A program made the position numbers and the translations under genes. A DNA stretch of 64,000 bases from Prochilodus magdalenae. Lineage: Eukaryota; Chordata; Actinopteri; Characiformes; Prochilodontidae. The DNA lies in contig JAMWET010001661.1 in assembly GCA_024036415.1 (NCBI GenBank), positions 1,426,001-1,490,000 on the forward strand, in the 5' to 3' direction. Shown here piece by piece: positions 45,361-58,499 of the stretch (position 1 is its first letter; each line of letters begins with the position of its first letter). The notes under the pieces were generated by a model that saw only the letters and a program-made list of their open reading frames with translations, did no database searches and was not told where the DNA came from.

Positions 45361-48300
45361 CAATTGTGCTGGCACTAACAGCATGACTCATGGAGGGCAT
45401 CATGTCATATGCGCAGCTGAGCATGAAACTTCAATCATTCGCATGTCTCACTACAACACAACTATCTGTGATGAGTGTATATTTGCTATTAAAATTGTTT
45501 AAAACAATCAAGGCAGACTCCAGCAACATGTTAGATATTCATGTTTTCTGTCAAATCTTTGACAAGATGCGTTAGGTGTGGTCCCTCTCTTCACGACCGC
45601 AGCTACAGTGTTTTGGCAGCAAAATCCCAAAGGACTGTAGCTGTTGAAAGGCCTCTGCTGTCGCAGCACCAAAAACGGTCCAGAGCGCTTCCTGATTGGT
45701 GCTTTAACGTGCTTCTGCAGAGAGAATTTAAATGCATGGGCATCTGCCAGCACTGGATTATATCACTTCAGCAGCTATTTTAAAATTCCTTCAGGTTTGA
45801 GAAGTCGAGGACGCCACAGGAATGAATCTGCTGCGTAGAATTAGCGTGATAAATGTGAATTGCCATGTTTTAATTTGCTTCATCGCAGCGGCTACTGGCC
45901 TTAAATGAGGTACAGCCCATGAGGATGGGACGGAGGATAGGATGTGACTGAAGTGATATGAGGAATCTGAGGAATCTGTGTTCAAAGAATACCCAGAGGA
46001 AGGGCGTTCTGACAACTGCCTTTGTCAGAGTGCTATCGTTAGCATGCATGGCATGCTTGTTTACCTGAGAGGCTCATTTATATTCTCTTTGGCTTTTTCT
46101 CAGACCCATGATCTTACTAAAGAACATCGCAGAGATATGACACATAAACAAGCTTGCTAATTTAGCTTAAACGCTGCAGAGGAAAGCCTGTGCTAGTGTA
46201 ATATCTGAGTGCAGTGATGTTTTTTTTTTTACTAGCCACCATGAGGCTGTTATCTTGCACGGCCGGCCTTGTGGTTCACGCTGCTGCTCGGTGGGACTTC
46301 GCCTGGATTGTTTGCCCACCGATCTGGTGTGCTGGCTTTGTTTCATCTAAGATCTACTCAGCAGGACCAAGAGACTTGGCCAAAGCTCGCCTTACACAGC
46401 AAGATACACATCGCAGGATGTGGAAAAGGAGGGAGAGAGAGAGTGTGAAGGGTGCAATCTTAGAAAAAGAAACCCAGCAAGGAACAATTTCAGCATTTTT
46501 CAGCTTGTCCCTGGAAGCAAACTCTTTCAGTGGCCGATAAAACCCTTTTCGGAGGGTTTCTGTGATTTATAGGTCCATTCATCACATCCGGGTCCAGCTG
46601 AGTGACCAATCCTAATGACCCACCTCATGAATTATTAATAATTCACATATACATGCCTTCCACTAGGAATGTAGGCACACTTTTGACTAGGCATTTTTGA
46701 ATAGGAACTCGCCCTTAGCATAATCCTGTTTTTCTACCCGTCAGTAGTTAAAGGTAATGTCTGTCTCCCTGCTATACAAAATCCAGTTTTTGTGCCTTCT
46801 TCTATTTAGGCCTTGTTCCGGGTTACGGGTTTGTGGGACATATTTTGAATCTTTTTCGAGAAAAAAAGGAAAAGATGTGATTTATTATGCAATTATTTAG
46901 ATGGCCTTGTCACACATTTCCTGTTACCTCACACTGTACACCCTCCTACACACTTACTGTATATCACACATGTGGTGTTTGGCTGTGTGGCAGTCACACA
47001 GTCAATCAAGATGGTACCAGTCAATCACAGTCAGTCAAGATGGTGAAAAGGAACTCTGTTCAGAGGGCCTTATAGATGATTTTCAAGCAGAGAGTAGCTT
47101 CATGAAGAGGAAGACTTCTCAGATTTTTAAGAGCACGTTTTAAGTCTGACAGTGAGTTTGAAGAAGGTGCCCTTTCAGTCCAACCCACAGAACAAGCATC
47201 TGCAGAAACTGAAGAGTATATGTAAGATGCTGTTGCATATATGTCTTTCTTAGCTTGGACAACTTTCTTGATCTTGAAGGTTTTTTTTTTTTTTTATTAT
47301 TGTAGGTTGTGGAGAGTAGCAACAAAAGGAAGTGCTGTGAGGCTGGTATGAATATAGGTTCCACGGGGCTGATGGGTTGTAAATTTTCACCCATATGTTG
47401 ATGTTATTAATAGCTCTTTTATTTATAAATATGATCCAACAGGTGTATATGGTAAATATCAACATATATGCAATTTTTATTGCTTGTACTTGAATTAAAC
47501 TTCTGATATTCCTACATATAGTGTTATGGCTGTATTGATTTGAAAACCCAGTGATGCTGTTGGTCCACCAGACCTGCAAGCTAAAAGCCACACAAGGGGT
47601 CAAAATGTTTTTTTTTTTTTTTTTTTGTCTTCTACTTCATTTTTTTTAATTTTTTAACTTTGAGTGAAACATCTTGTTTGTCTTGAGTGAATGGTGTGTT
47701 TTTATATAACATTAAACTCTTTTGTTTTCAATAGATGAGGGAACTTTGCCTTTTTTAGCTCAGGGTGTTTGAGAGGATCCAAATATGTTTTGGTAAACCT
47801 AAGAATGCTGAGATCAAAAGTATCTAAATTATAACCTGAAAGTGGAATTTTTGCCGTTTCATCGCCGGAGCATAATTTACAGAGCATTGCCTTATTCAAG
47901 GGCACAGCGGAAGGCCAGTGATGCTAAAGTCAGCCAGCATGTGACATTTAAGCTTGTTTATGAGGTGGATGGTGCCAAGATTTGGTCCTCCAACAGTGGG
48001 ATTACAGAAAAGAGCCACTTACTACTTGCTAAGCATTCATCATGTTTAAGTGTCGTTATTCGGGACATTGAGGCTGTTCTTGCACCCTTGTTTATCTTGC
48101 GCTAGTTTGTGAAAGTTTGGCAAAAAACTCTCCATCAATATAGAATTGATATCTACGATTCTAGACAAAAGTCCAAAGATGGATACAAAATGTGATTCTG
48201 TTTTTCCTTCTCTTCTCTATTAAAAATGAAATTTCTGAATGCTGTTGTTGTGTTTATTGATATGTAGATAAAATGATTTAACACAACTGATAATTCCAGA

Positions 48301-48490
48301 ATGTTTGAAGAAAACATCTTAAGGAATATAACTCACATATTGGTTGTGTTTTATCATTACTCTGATTAAACAAAACAAGAGTTAATATTATTTGATTGTG
48401 TCATTAATACGACAATGATTACATTTTGGATGACAAGCAGCAACTCCAACTGTGCTGTAATGTCGTCACAGTTACTGCAGCTACAACCCA
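45361..48490. other. Single-copy sequence with T-runs
   Basis: 45800-45910 and 46570-46660 are repeat-free with clustered homeodomain-like sites (tagaattagcgtgataaatg; tgaattattaataattca, itself palindromic). T-runs lie at 47281-47297 and 47607-47626. Open frames of up to 117 codons have no recognisable domain. Confidence 0.4.
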
Positions 48491-49185
48491 CACTAATGAC
48501 TGCACTTCTATACTTCACCCACAGAACTAATGGCTACACTTCTATACTTCACCCACAACACTAATGACTGCACTTCTATACTTCACCTACCACACTAATG
48601 ACTACAATTCTATACTTCACCTACCACACTAATGACTGCACTTCTATACTTCACCTACAACACTAATGACTGCACTTCTATACTTCACCTACCACACTAA
48701 TGACTGCACTTCTATACTTCACCTACCACACTAATGACTACACTTCTATACTTCACCTACCACACTAATGACTGCACTTCTATACTTCACCTACAACACT
48801 AATGACTGCACTTCTATACTACACCTACCACACTAATGACTACACTTCTATACTTCACCTACCACACTAATGACTACACTTCTATACTTCACCTACTACA
48901 CTAGTGACTGCACTTCTATACTTCACCCACAACACTAATGACTGCACTTCTATACTTCACCTACCACACTAATGACTGCACTTCTATACTTCACCTACAA
49001 CACTAGTGACTGCACTTCTATACTTCACCCACAACACTAATGGCTACACTTCTATACCTCACCCACAACACTAATGACTGCACTTCTATACTTCACCTAC
49101 CACACTAATGACTGCACTTCTATACTTCACCTACCACACTAATGACTGCACTTCTATACTTCACATACAACACTGACTGCACTTC
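48491..49185. repeat. Second 34-bp minisatellite, ~20 copies
   Basis: The unit is cactaatgactgcacttcta plus tacttcaccta(c/a)ca, exactly 34 bp (for example 48661 to 48695). It is unrelated in sequence to the 36.6-39 kb array. It ends where a LINE begins and resumes after it. Confidence 0.95.
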
Positions 49186-50071
49186 AATCAAATTTAATTC
49201 AGTTCAATATTATAGCTATAACACCAATACAGGATTGTGCAGTATGATGAAACACTATAAGGCTACTTCTCCAGTGCACTATTTAAAAATATCAATAGTA
49301 AGTATAGTCCAAAGACATTTAGACATTTAGATATGTGCAGGAACAGTAAGACATGTGCAAAAGCAGTAACTATATGTCAGAATACTACAACTGAGGTGCG
49401 AACGGCAGTTAGCATATTCAGAACAGTGAAATAAATGTGAGTGTACATGTAAGAAAGCACATTATGATGAGGCAGCCAGCTGTGCAGTTAAGTATGTGGT
49501 TGTAAATAGTATAACAATATATAAAAGTATACAGCGCATGCAGTAAGAATAGCAGCTCAATGTTCAAGTGAACAGCTATCTACAGTTTATAGCACAGATG
49601 TGCAATATATTGGTAAATAAAATGTATAGATAAATAAAACGCAACTCAGATATTCAAGTATAGAAGTCTGGTTAAAGTGCAGTGCATGCAGTCCAGTGAG
49701 TTAATGGAGCACAGTGTGTGTTGGGATGATCAGGGCTAGATCAGTACAGTCTATAGTGTTGTGGAAATGTTCTGGTTGGCACTGCCAGTATGACAACTGT
49801 TGGGTAAAAACTGTTCCTGAACCTGGAGGTTCTAGCTTGAATGTACCTCTTTCTGGATGGCAGAAGTTGGTCAGATGATATGTTGACTGCTTTCCTCAGA
49901 CATCTCCTGTTGTATATGTCCGGGATCGGAGAAAGGGCAGCTGTGGCGATGTGCTGTGCAGTTTTTACCACCCTCTGGAGGGCATTGCTTTTGGCAGCAG
50001 TGGCGCCGCCATAGCAGACAGTAATGCAGCTTGTCAGGATGCTCTCCATGGATCTATAGGTGGATCACCGG
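49186..50071 (-). pseudogene. 5'-truncated LINE inserted in the 34-bp array
   Basis: A 102-codon minus-strand frame (49741-50049) reads MESILTSCITVCYGG, then LQRVVKTAQHI, then RRCLRKAVNI, then RTSRFRNSFYP. This is the C-terminal end of a fish non-LTR retrotransposon reverse transcriptase protein, still open to its stop. About 555 bp of 3' untranslated sequence follow. It lacks the SINE-like tail, so it is a different LINE family from the one at 22440. The flanks are units of one array, which shows insertion into it. Confidence 0.85.
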
Positions 50072-50180
50072 CTACACTAATACGTGCACTTTTGTACTTC
50101 ACCTACTACACTAATGAGCGCACTTATGTACTTCACCTACTACACAAATGGGGGCCCTTCTATACCTCACCAACTACACC
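50072..50180. repeat. 34-bp array remnant beyond the LINE
   Basis: About three diverged units (ctacactaatacgtgcactt and similar) continue the array at 48491-49185. Confidence 0.9.
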
Positions 50181-51404
50181 ACACACTTTTTAATAAGACA
50201 GGCACTATTTTTACATACACTTACAATTTGGGATGTGGAAGTAACATACAGACCCAGTTAAACATGTGTCTTGGGAAGGCAGCTATATGTGAGTTATTAG
50301 GAATTTATGAGGAGGTTCATTAGCATTGGTCACTCAGCTGGACCTGTATGTAATGAATGAACTCATAAATCACAGAAACCTTAAGAATAGTAACAGCAAC
50401 AGTAACATAGCCAGCTGTTTAAATTCCATCTTATCATTAAAGCAACAAATCACATAAAAATAACTTAAATCAGTCAATACACTTTAAAATCAGCTTTAAA
50501 CTGAGCTGTCTGTCATCTAAATGCTCTGAACTGTGATCTAAATAAGCTTGTGCATCCTCACAGAAATAACGCTGGAGCCTCATACATCGTCTATAGAGTG
50601 ATAAGACGCAGCAGTTAAAAAAAGATCTAGATCTCTCTGCTGAACTTTTGTGTGCTGAATGATTTTAGTGTGTCCAACCAAGACTCACACATAGTGTGAC
50701 TCCACTGGTTGCAGCTTCAAGAGGGTAAAAATGTGTAGTGCTATTGACCATGTGATATACTTTTGACCATCATTATGCATTATGTTGTTTGTGTCCAATT
50801 AAATCTTTGGACAAAAAAGACATTAGCATTGCTAAATCCTCTAGCAGTCATCTCAAAGCCTGACATTTGTCTGTACTTTAGTCCATGTTTACAGAGGACA
50901 GTGAGTCATACTTTGCCAGAAAGCGCATAATTAAGTCTATTAGAGATTACTATGTACAATTTAAGTGCATGGTTAAGGTCTGCAGTCGGTATCACGCTAA
51001 TTGGTGGGGAATGAACTTCCATTAGATGTCAGTCAGCTGGTGTTAGCCTTGTAGCTCCAGTAAAACACTAAAGAAGCAACTCTCAGACACACAACAGGTC
51101 TTGGCTGATTGATTACATGTAATTGCTGTGAATTAGAATTTTCTTTTCTCTGTAATGCAGGTTCGAAAGGGTTAATCCGCAACAGGGTGAGCTGTGAAGT
51201 GTTCCTAGCGCTCATTTTAGCAAAACCAATGGTGGCTTTCCTCTGGAGCATGGGTCTTTGTCCTGGGGGTCCAGCAAGGCAGGATCAGGTGGAGGCTGAT
51301 AAATTCATTTTTTTTCTGGCTCACTAGAAGAGGCTGGAGAAAGACACTCTGCAGATACTGTCTTCCATCACACTGAAAAAAAGTATCTTATTCTGCAAGA
51401 TTTA
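50181..51404. other. Single-copy sequence
   Basis: No feature is recognised. Confidence 0.4.
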
Positions 51405-51580
51405 CATTTTCAGATGTTTGCATAAATGACAGTTTATGCAGAGTGACTTGTGAATATGGTCACTTTACAAAGGTAGGTGAAGGTAGTGTTACGAGTCTGG
51501 CCCAGGGACTTGCTATAAGGGTGCTTCTCCAATTCACAGCAATGACTATAGTAGTATTACCCGCTACACCACCATGGCTG
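51405..51580 (-). mobile_element. Diverged SINE copy
   Basis: The tail (tttatgcagagtgacttgtg), gtaggtgaaggtagtgttac, gagtctggcccagggact and the end acccgctacaccacc follow the same order as in the SINE copies. The B-box region is degraded. Confidence 0.65.
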
Positions 51581-51924
51581 ACACTGCTGATAAAATTGTC
51601 ATCGAAAAGCACTGACCAATAGAATGGCCATCCTGGAGCAGCCAGACATGAGCAGGGGCGGGCTTTGCACTAGGCAAAAATATGCAGCGACCTACAGCTT
51701 TAATGTGCCATAGGCCACATGGAAACATATATACTGAATTTGTACTATACATACAGATATACTGAATTTGTACTATTTGTACATCTCCATGTCAGTATAT
51801 TAACATTAACTATATTGGAACGCAGTCTAATAATCTTATATACAATTACTTTACTTTAAAAAAGCTAGAAATATTTTACAAACTATTTTATATAAGATAT
51901 ATGGACTAAAAAATGTTCTGTATC
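51581..51924. other. AT-rich sequence
   Basis: A short direct duplication (atatactgaatttgtactat) lies at about 51729 and 51756. Confidence 0.45.
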
Positions 51925-52268
51925 TGACCTCAGTCTGATCCTCACAGCAATGTTTCAACATCAGTACCTGACTTTACCAATGCTCAATCAAACCCTTACA
52001 GCAATGTTCCCACATCAGTACCTGGTTTTACTAATGCTTAATCAAGTCCTTACAGCAATGTTTTAACATCAGTAGCCGACCTCACTAATGCTCAATCAAA
52101 TCTTCACAGCAATGTTCCAACATTAGTATCAAGCCACACCAATGCTCAATCGATTTCTTACAGCACCGTTTCAACATCAGTACCTGGCATTACTGATTCT
52201 CAATCAAATCTCTACAGCAATGTTCCAACATCAGTACGTGCCCACATTAATGCTTAATCAAATCAATC
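51925..52268. repeat. 54-bp minisatellite, ~6 copies
   Basis: The word cagcaatgtt(c/t) recurs at 51945, 51999, 52053, 52107, 52161 and 52215, exactly 54 bp apart. Each is followed by caacatcagtacctg and taatgctcaatcaaatc. Confidence 0.95.
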
Positions 52269-52477
52269 TTAATCTATCTAATGTTAATCAAAAATAAGAA
52301 AAAGGTTACTTTTACTTTTACAGCAGGTTTTATCACATCCATCAAAAATAGACTGGAATTTAAGGGTATGTACAACAGAGATGATCCATGTCTTAGAAAA
52401 GCCTATATCCGTGTCTTAGAAAACACAAATAAAAACAGCAAAACAACAACAGCATCCAAACTGAATAAGATTAATCT
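52269..52477. other. Single-copy sequence
   Basis: AT-rich, with no feature. Confidence 0.4.
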
Positions 52478-52560
52478 CTAATGGTAGCCCAGGTGGTTGT
52501 TAAAGTGTTGTTGGCTAGTTGCTGTAGTATCACATAGTACGGCTGCTAAGCTGTTGTCTT
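52478..52560. repeat. Solo unit of the ~75-bp composite repeat
   Basis: The order cccaggtggttgttaaagtg, then ttgctgtagtatcacat, then ctgctaagctgtt matches one unit of 34190-34690. Confidence 0.6.
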
Positions 52561-54699
52561 CTTACATTTGGACATGCTGTGTAATACTGAACTTCCCTAG
52601 ACCGCATTTCAGACCCTGTTGTCTTTTCAATCCACCCTCTCACAGTCGCACCCGACCAGCAAATGATGGCTGACCCCTTACAGTCCACAGGGAGAAGTGT
52701 GCATTCTCCAGTTTCCATCACTGAGCACTTCCTCTCCAGCTCCATCACTCCAAATGGCCTCCGCTGAATACACCCCCCCACCTCCCTGCCAGCCGATATT
52801 AAAAAGCAGGTCTGAAATAATTGATCCTGTCCCACCAGGAGCTCCTTTCATTCCTTATTTCCACTCATGGTAGTGACAGGCACCCTCTGATAGGTGTATA
52901 CCCACACTCTCACTCATAGGCACACACACTCAGCACCAACTAGGAATATTTTACCACTCTTTAGTCTGTCTTGAAGGTAGCAGACCCCTGAACGACTCAG
53001 GTTTGTGTTCTTTTTCACGCCATCCAGTCTAATGCTGTGAAAAAGTAAAGCAGCCAGTAAAAAGAAATGTGCAGTTAAAAGAAAACATTTCAGGATGTAG
53101 CACAAAACCAGGTGGGTAATTATTCTGTGAATAACAAAGTAACAACTCTGATTTTGCCTCGTTGCATTCTATTCATTTCACTGGAGAGATTTGTAGCCTC
53201 TGATGGTGCAAAGAAAACCACCTCGCTACGCACCAAAAAAGATTAGCAGGTATCAAGTTGCAAATGAAAGTGGCTGGCGAGATGCATTTATCCAATCAGG
53301 CAAGATTTAGAGTGGTCTTGATCACAAACAGCAAACAAAACATTTTTGTACTTTTCATTGGTCACAGACTTGGAGCTGAAGCTCCAGTTTGCAGGTTTGT
53401 ACAGATAATACAGAAATACTGCTCTTGTGCACACTGATGGTTTAGGTACAGTAGCTAAGCATGTATGCATGTATTAGCAACCACCTGGGATAGCACAGCA
53501 ACAACCTAGCACACCTGATGAACATCAACCATGCCCGCTCACCATTCGGTTCCTTCGGAAGGATATAAAAAATTCCAACATTGCCTTCACAGCCTGAAAT
53601 AGGTACAGCGTGATTTAATACAGCCTAATGTTTACTTTATTGCTGGATGTGCATCAAAGGAATGCTGGTATTATCGGATGACCAAATAATTGGACATTAT
53701 TGGCTAACACCAACAGCACATAGGACTGTGTAGCGATGGCTTTGAAAGTCAGGTTCAGGTTTGTTTATGAACTTTCACCTTCATGTCCCTCTGCTCTACA
53801 GTATAACAAACAATTTTGTCATTTTGTTCCATTCTCTTTGCACTTATGAATATGAACAAAAAAAGTGTTCCTAAGCTTAAAACATAATTAACAAGGAAAA
53901 ATATATTCATAAACCACAAAATAAAAATATTAGAACTTTGTTGCAAAGGCCATGTTGTCAAATACAACTTTGAGACGTCTGCAGTGAGATGTAATAAACT
54001 TTTTGCAGCACCATGTTTCAATTCAGGTCCATTCTTGTCGGCAAACCGTCTTTAATTCCCCCAAGGTTACTAAGGTCTCTGTGAAAGGCCACTGAAGTCA
54101 GGAGATGGCCACGTCACCCTCTTTATTAGAAACCAGTCTTGAGTTATTCTAGCTGTATGTCTGGGGTCATTATTGTGTTGAAATGTCTTTTTTTCTCATA
54201 TTGTTTGTCAGGCTTGCTTTAGTGTGCCAGCAACTGCTATCTCTTTGTGAGGTTCCATACAACGTCCTGCTGTGTTTATTTCTACCCGCTAAGAGCTTCA
54301 ATACTGTGACTGTGTATGCACAGTGAGCCTCAAGGCTTTTTAACCATAAAGCAAAACACTTTTGTTTTTACACAATGGACCGCATATGAATCCGAGACCT
54401 TGAGGTGTGGTCTGGGTCTGTTTAGAGGGTCTGGGTTCATTCTAGGTGTTCATATACACAGAAGACCATGACTCGGCAGGCTCAGAGCACTTGAATGGGA
54501 AGAAACAGTATAATCAAAACAAGCCACACCTGCATAAATGATGCCTAATCAAGTGGAAACGTTTTAAATCTAGACAATAAATCTAACATCCCCCATTATA
54601 AAATCTGTGTGTCTAATTTCATTGGCAGAACAACTGACTTGTTTCAAATACTACGTACATATGACTGAAAACAAGCAAGGATATATATATATATATATT
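52561..54699. other. Single-copy sequence with one inverted repeat unit
   Basis: A minus-strand frame of 101 codons (52530-52835) has no recognised domain. About 53470-53520 (attagcaaccacctgggata) is an inverted piece of the 75-bp composite repeat. A short AT run lies at 54683-54697. Confidence 0.4.
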
Positions 54700-55345
54700 T
54701 ATGATGTATGTTTATCAGCTCTACTTATCACATAGGAACACATAACACCCTGTAGATCTACAATTACAGACAGTAGTCACCAACCCCCGCCCACCAAATC
54801 ACTTTTTTAGAACCCCCACAGGACCACCACAGAGCAGGTATTATGTGTGGTGTGGTGTGGTGGATCACTCTCAACACTGCAGTGTCACTGATGTGGAGTG
54901 ATGTGTTAGTGTGTGTTGTGCTGTGCTGGTTGTGCAAGTGGAGTCTGGAGTGTTTAAACACCTCAGTGTCACTGTTAAATTAGTCCACCAACCAAAAACA
55001 TCCAATCAGCTGTGTCCTGTGGCCAGCGTCCTGTGACCACCAATGAAGGACTAGATGATGACAGACACAAACTATGCAGCAGCAGATGTGCTATCGTCTC
55101 TGACTTTACAGCAAAGTAACAGTGTCGAATAGAGTGGACAGTGTGTGGACAGTGTTTAAAACTCCAGCAGGACTGGTGTGTCTGATTAACTCACACCAGC
55201 ACAACATACACTTACACACCGCCACCATGTTAGTGTCACTGATGGACTATGGTCTGTAATTGTAGAACTACAAAGAGCTGATAAAATAGACAGTATGTGT
55301 AGATACAAGAAGGTGGTTTTAATGTTATGGATGATGGGTGTATAT
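54700..55345 (+). mobile_element. MITE family M1, near-complete copy
   Basis: The terminal regions are inverted: ctacaattacagac at 54758-54771 pairs with gtctgtaattgtag at 55252-55265, and atcagctct at about 54715 pairs with agagctgat further right. The interior has many short inverted words of the gtgttagtgtgtgttgtgct type. It carries no coding capacity and is the reference for the broken copy at 395-1318. Confidence 0.8.
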
Positions 55346-56639
55346 ATTTATCGTGTGTAAGATTTTGCATATTCTTTTCTCCTTTTACTCACCATATTCT
55401 TACTGTTTTATCCCTTTATATCTTTTATGTTTTGTGTTGTTTTTCCTGCTGGGCTGCTTCTTTGTGCAAGAGCTGATATAAAAAATTATAATAATTATAA
55501 TTATTATTATTGATATTGTAATGCTGACAGATATTGGATTTGATGAATATCTCTCCACATCAGGCACTAGTGTGTTGTGCGGTTCCGGGGTACTGCATCA
55601 TTAACTCAGAGGAATAATTTAGCTGCAGTAAACGAGCCTGCGAATAATGAGAAAGGAGGCCAGTGAGGAGAGGTAAACATGGACTGTCATAAGTGATGAA
55701 ACGCATGGCTAAATATTCTAAAACCATATTTCACCCGCTGATATCCCCGCACCGGCAAATATTAATTTCACCTTAAAAGAAAATCAAAAAAACAAAAACA
55801 ATGCATTCCAATAGTCGATCGTCTGCGGCTGTGTTTGTAAATTTGCTCTGATGCTCATCTGGAATTAAATTAGAAAGAATCTAATCAGAATGTGGACCGC
55901 TCGCAGAATTCATTCTGGAATTTGTGAATGCCACAAACATAATAACAAACCATGCAAAGCATTACACGGAGAAGTGGGAAGGTTATCATGAAGGCTTAAA
56001 GGGCCGGTACCATCAGCTAATCAGAACACAGTTAATGTACAAACGTGTTGCTGAGCTATTGAATATGTTGGCATACCAATAATACTCGGCACTTCAAGAG
56101 GTGATAGTGAGTCATCATGCTGTCATTACGTTGAATGTCCTGCTTGTGGTTAGATCATGTAAAGGCAGGTGGCCAATAAATGAAACAGGAAACACAAAAA
56201 TGGCTGAAGCAGCAGCAAAAGAAGTGATATAAACAGAAGCAGAACTTGAGTTAACACTGATGCTGCTTTCCACCGCTGGAGACTCTTATTGAGAGAAAAG
56301 GGATGTTCAAGACATAAATCGTAAATTTGACAGGTTGCATCATCTTACAAATGGCTAGCTAATTTCTTCCATTTACTCTCCACTCTTCGTTTCATTTGTC
56401 ACCTGTTTTTAAAACATCTGGCCAGGAGCAGGATCTTTAAAATGACTGACAAAAGGTCAGAATAGGCTACAATCTTGTTGCTTTAATGAAAATAGATTAA
56501 CACATCCTCTGCAGAGGACACACTTCAAATTGTAATGTATCCACTTACTGTAAAAAAAACTGAAACATAAAAATTGCACTGTAAAAGGATATGGCTAATT
56601 TCATATTTCATATATTATTTTTCCCTCATATGTTAAAAG
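55346..56639. other. Single-copy sequence, possible conserved block
   Basis: 55840-55960 is repeat-free with tggaattaaattagaaag and related AT-motifs. 55985-56040 shares the aatcagaacaca word with the dispersed repeat at 14641. Confidence 0.35.
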
Positions 56640-56795
56640 CAGCAGGTATCCAGAGTGACTTACAATTTGTTAATTTCCTACACAGTTGGAAAGGTGGAGT
56701 TGGAAGTCATGCCCAAGGACTCTTATTAGTATATCATGGGGCGCTTGGCAAGAACCCCAGTGTACAGTGTGGAAGGCAGAGGTGTTACCCACTGT
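56640..56795 (-). mobile_element. Diverged SINE copy
   Basis: The words tatccagagtgacttacaat, gcccaaggactcttattagt and gttacccactgt occur in SINE order. The body is partly deleted and the boxes are poor. Confidence 0.65.
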
Positions 56796-58292
56796 GAGGA
56801 TGTAAGGTTCTGTACACATCACAGAGTAACTAGAGATTGTATTTACTTACCTGATGAACTGTGTAAGATAATGGTCAAAAGAGAACTGAAGGGTTCACCT
56901 TAGTTTTACTTACCTGGGTGAGTCCAACCTCTTCAGAAGAGGAGGCAAGAACAGGGCAGGTCAGACCGAGCAAACTAATGTTGTGAGCTTCCAGTGTTAC
57001 CTCAGGCCACTAATGGCTTAGCCCAGGGGCTCATGACCCCTTGCCCGACACTACCTGTAAAAGCCCCCTACTAGAACATATTGTCAGGTTGAGGGACGCG
57101 CTTTATCACACTCACTATGCTATACAAACTACCCATGTTTAATCAACGCAGGCACACTTAAATATAACTAAATCAGTTGTCCCTGCCCTTAGAAGAAGCC
57201 TAATGATTAGGTCACCACAACCTTTCCTGTAGTGCCGCCATCAGGCCATTTCATTTCCATGTCCATTTTGTTTTCTATTTTCACATTGTAATCATAAATA
57301 TCTTGATAATGAGAATCTTCACTTATTTTAACTGAAGAGGATGATCTACATTTAAGCTGTGAACGATGGCCTTTATCACTTTTCTTTTAGAGGGTTTCAG
57401 TCTCACATCAAATTCTAATACATGCAGAATCTATGCATGTTTAAGCAGTGTTTCAAGGTTGGCATAGTCTGTGGTCTTGGTGGGGCTTAATGGTCAATAA
57501 TTATTATTGCCCTTGTCTAATAATTAACTTACTTTGTCAAACTGACAAAGTGAGGAAGCTTGAATATATTAGAATCAATTTGCCACTTCAGGTGTCCCCA
57601 AACTTTTTACCGCCCGTGCATTTTGCATGGTAGACATATTTTGCATGCTAGACATCATTTGCATGTCAGACGGGGTCAAATGAACTGGGTCAGATTTGAA
57701 TATTTGAATGTGGCCACCCACAAAGACGGCTCTTTTCTCACCTCACACACAATAACAACAACGACCTCGCATTCTGGGACGTTCACTTCATAAGCGATAT
57801 GTCATAGTCTTGTTCCAGTCGAAAAGTGTGGGAAAGAAAAGCACAGCGCAGCTGCTTGGCGCTCGCTGAAGAGCCCTGAGTGACTCAGCAGTCACAGAAA
57901 TGAATTTGTGCTGTGCAAATTCGGCCCAAATGAAGTCTCAGACACACAAGCGAGGCCAGTAATAAGCCACAATAGCGAGTTTTAAAGCATTTGAATGCAT
58001 TAAAAGACTCAATGCATGGAGCTTTCTTCGCTTTCGTTTTAACAAGTTTGATATGTAGTCTGTAAACAAAAGCTCAAAACCTTCACTCCCTACTGGTTTT
58101 GTCACAACCGCAGATTCATTTACATTCGTCCTGCTTACAGCCTGTAGCAGGTTCAGTATAGTTCCATCAGTTTTCTCGCAAAGTATGAAAAGTGTTTAAG
58201 CCTGGAGTGCTATGTTGATCAGGATGTACCACAGGGCAGCCAATCAGAACAGAGCATGCATATGCATCTACATATAACAGCAAGATTATATT
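56796..58292. other. Single-copy sequence
   Basis: No gene or known repeat is recognised. 57640-57970 is balanced in composition and repeat-free. Confidence 0.4.
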
Positions 58293-58499
58293 TACGGCAT
58301 TTAGCTGACACTCTTATCCAGAGCAACTTACAAGGTTAATCACATTACAGGTAGGCCAATGTAGTGTTAGGAGTCTTGCCCAAGGACTCTTATTAGTGTA
58401 ACACAGCATAGTCACCCAGACCGGGATTCAAACCCCATTCTCCCACATGTGGTGTTGACTACTTGGTGGGTAGTGGTGTTATCTGCTGAGCTACATGCC
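58293..58499 (-). mobile_element. tRNA-derived SINE, copy 3
   Basis: The minus strand has a TAGCTCAGCAG A-box-like site and a GGTTTGAATCC B-box-like site. The body and tail are near-identical in order to those at 13466 and 32150. Confidence 0.85.

Noticed and set aside
52530..52835. 101-codon minus-strand frame
   Set aside because: There is no domain, no codon-use signal that I can defend, and no splice or promoter context.
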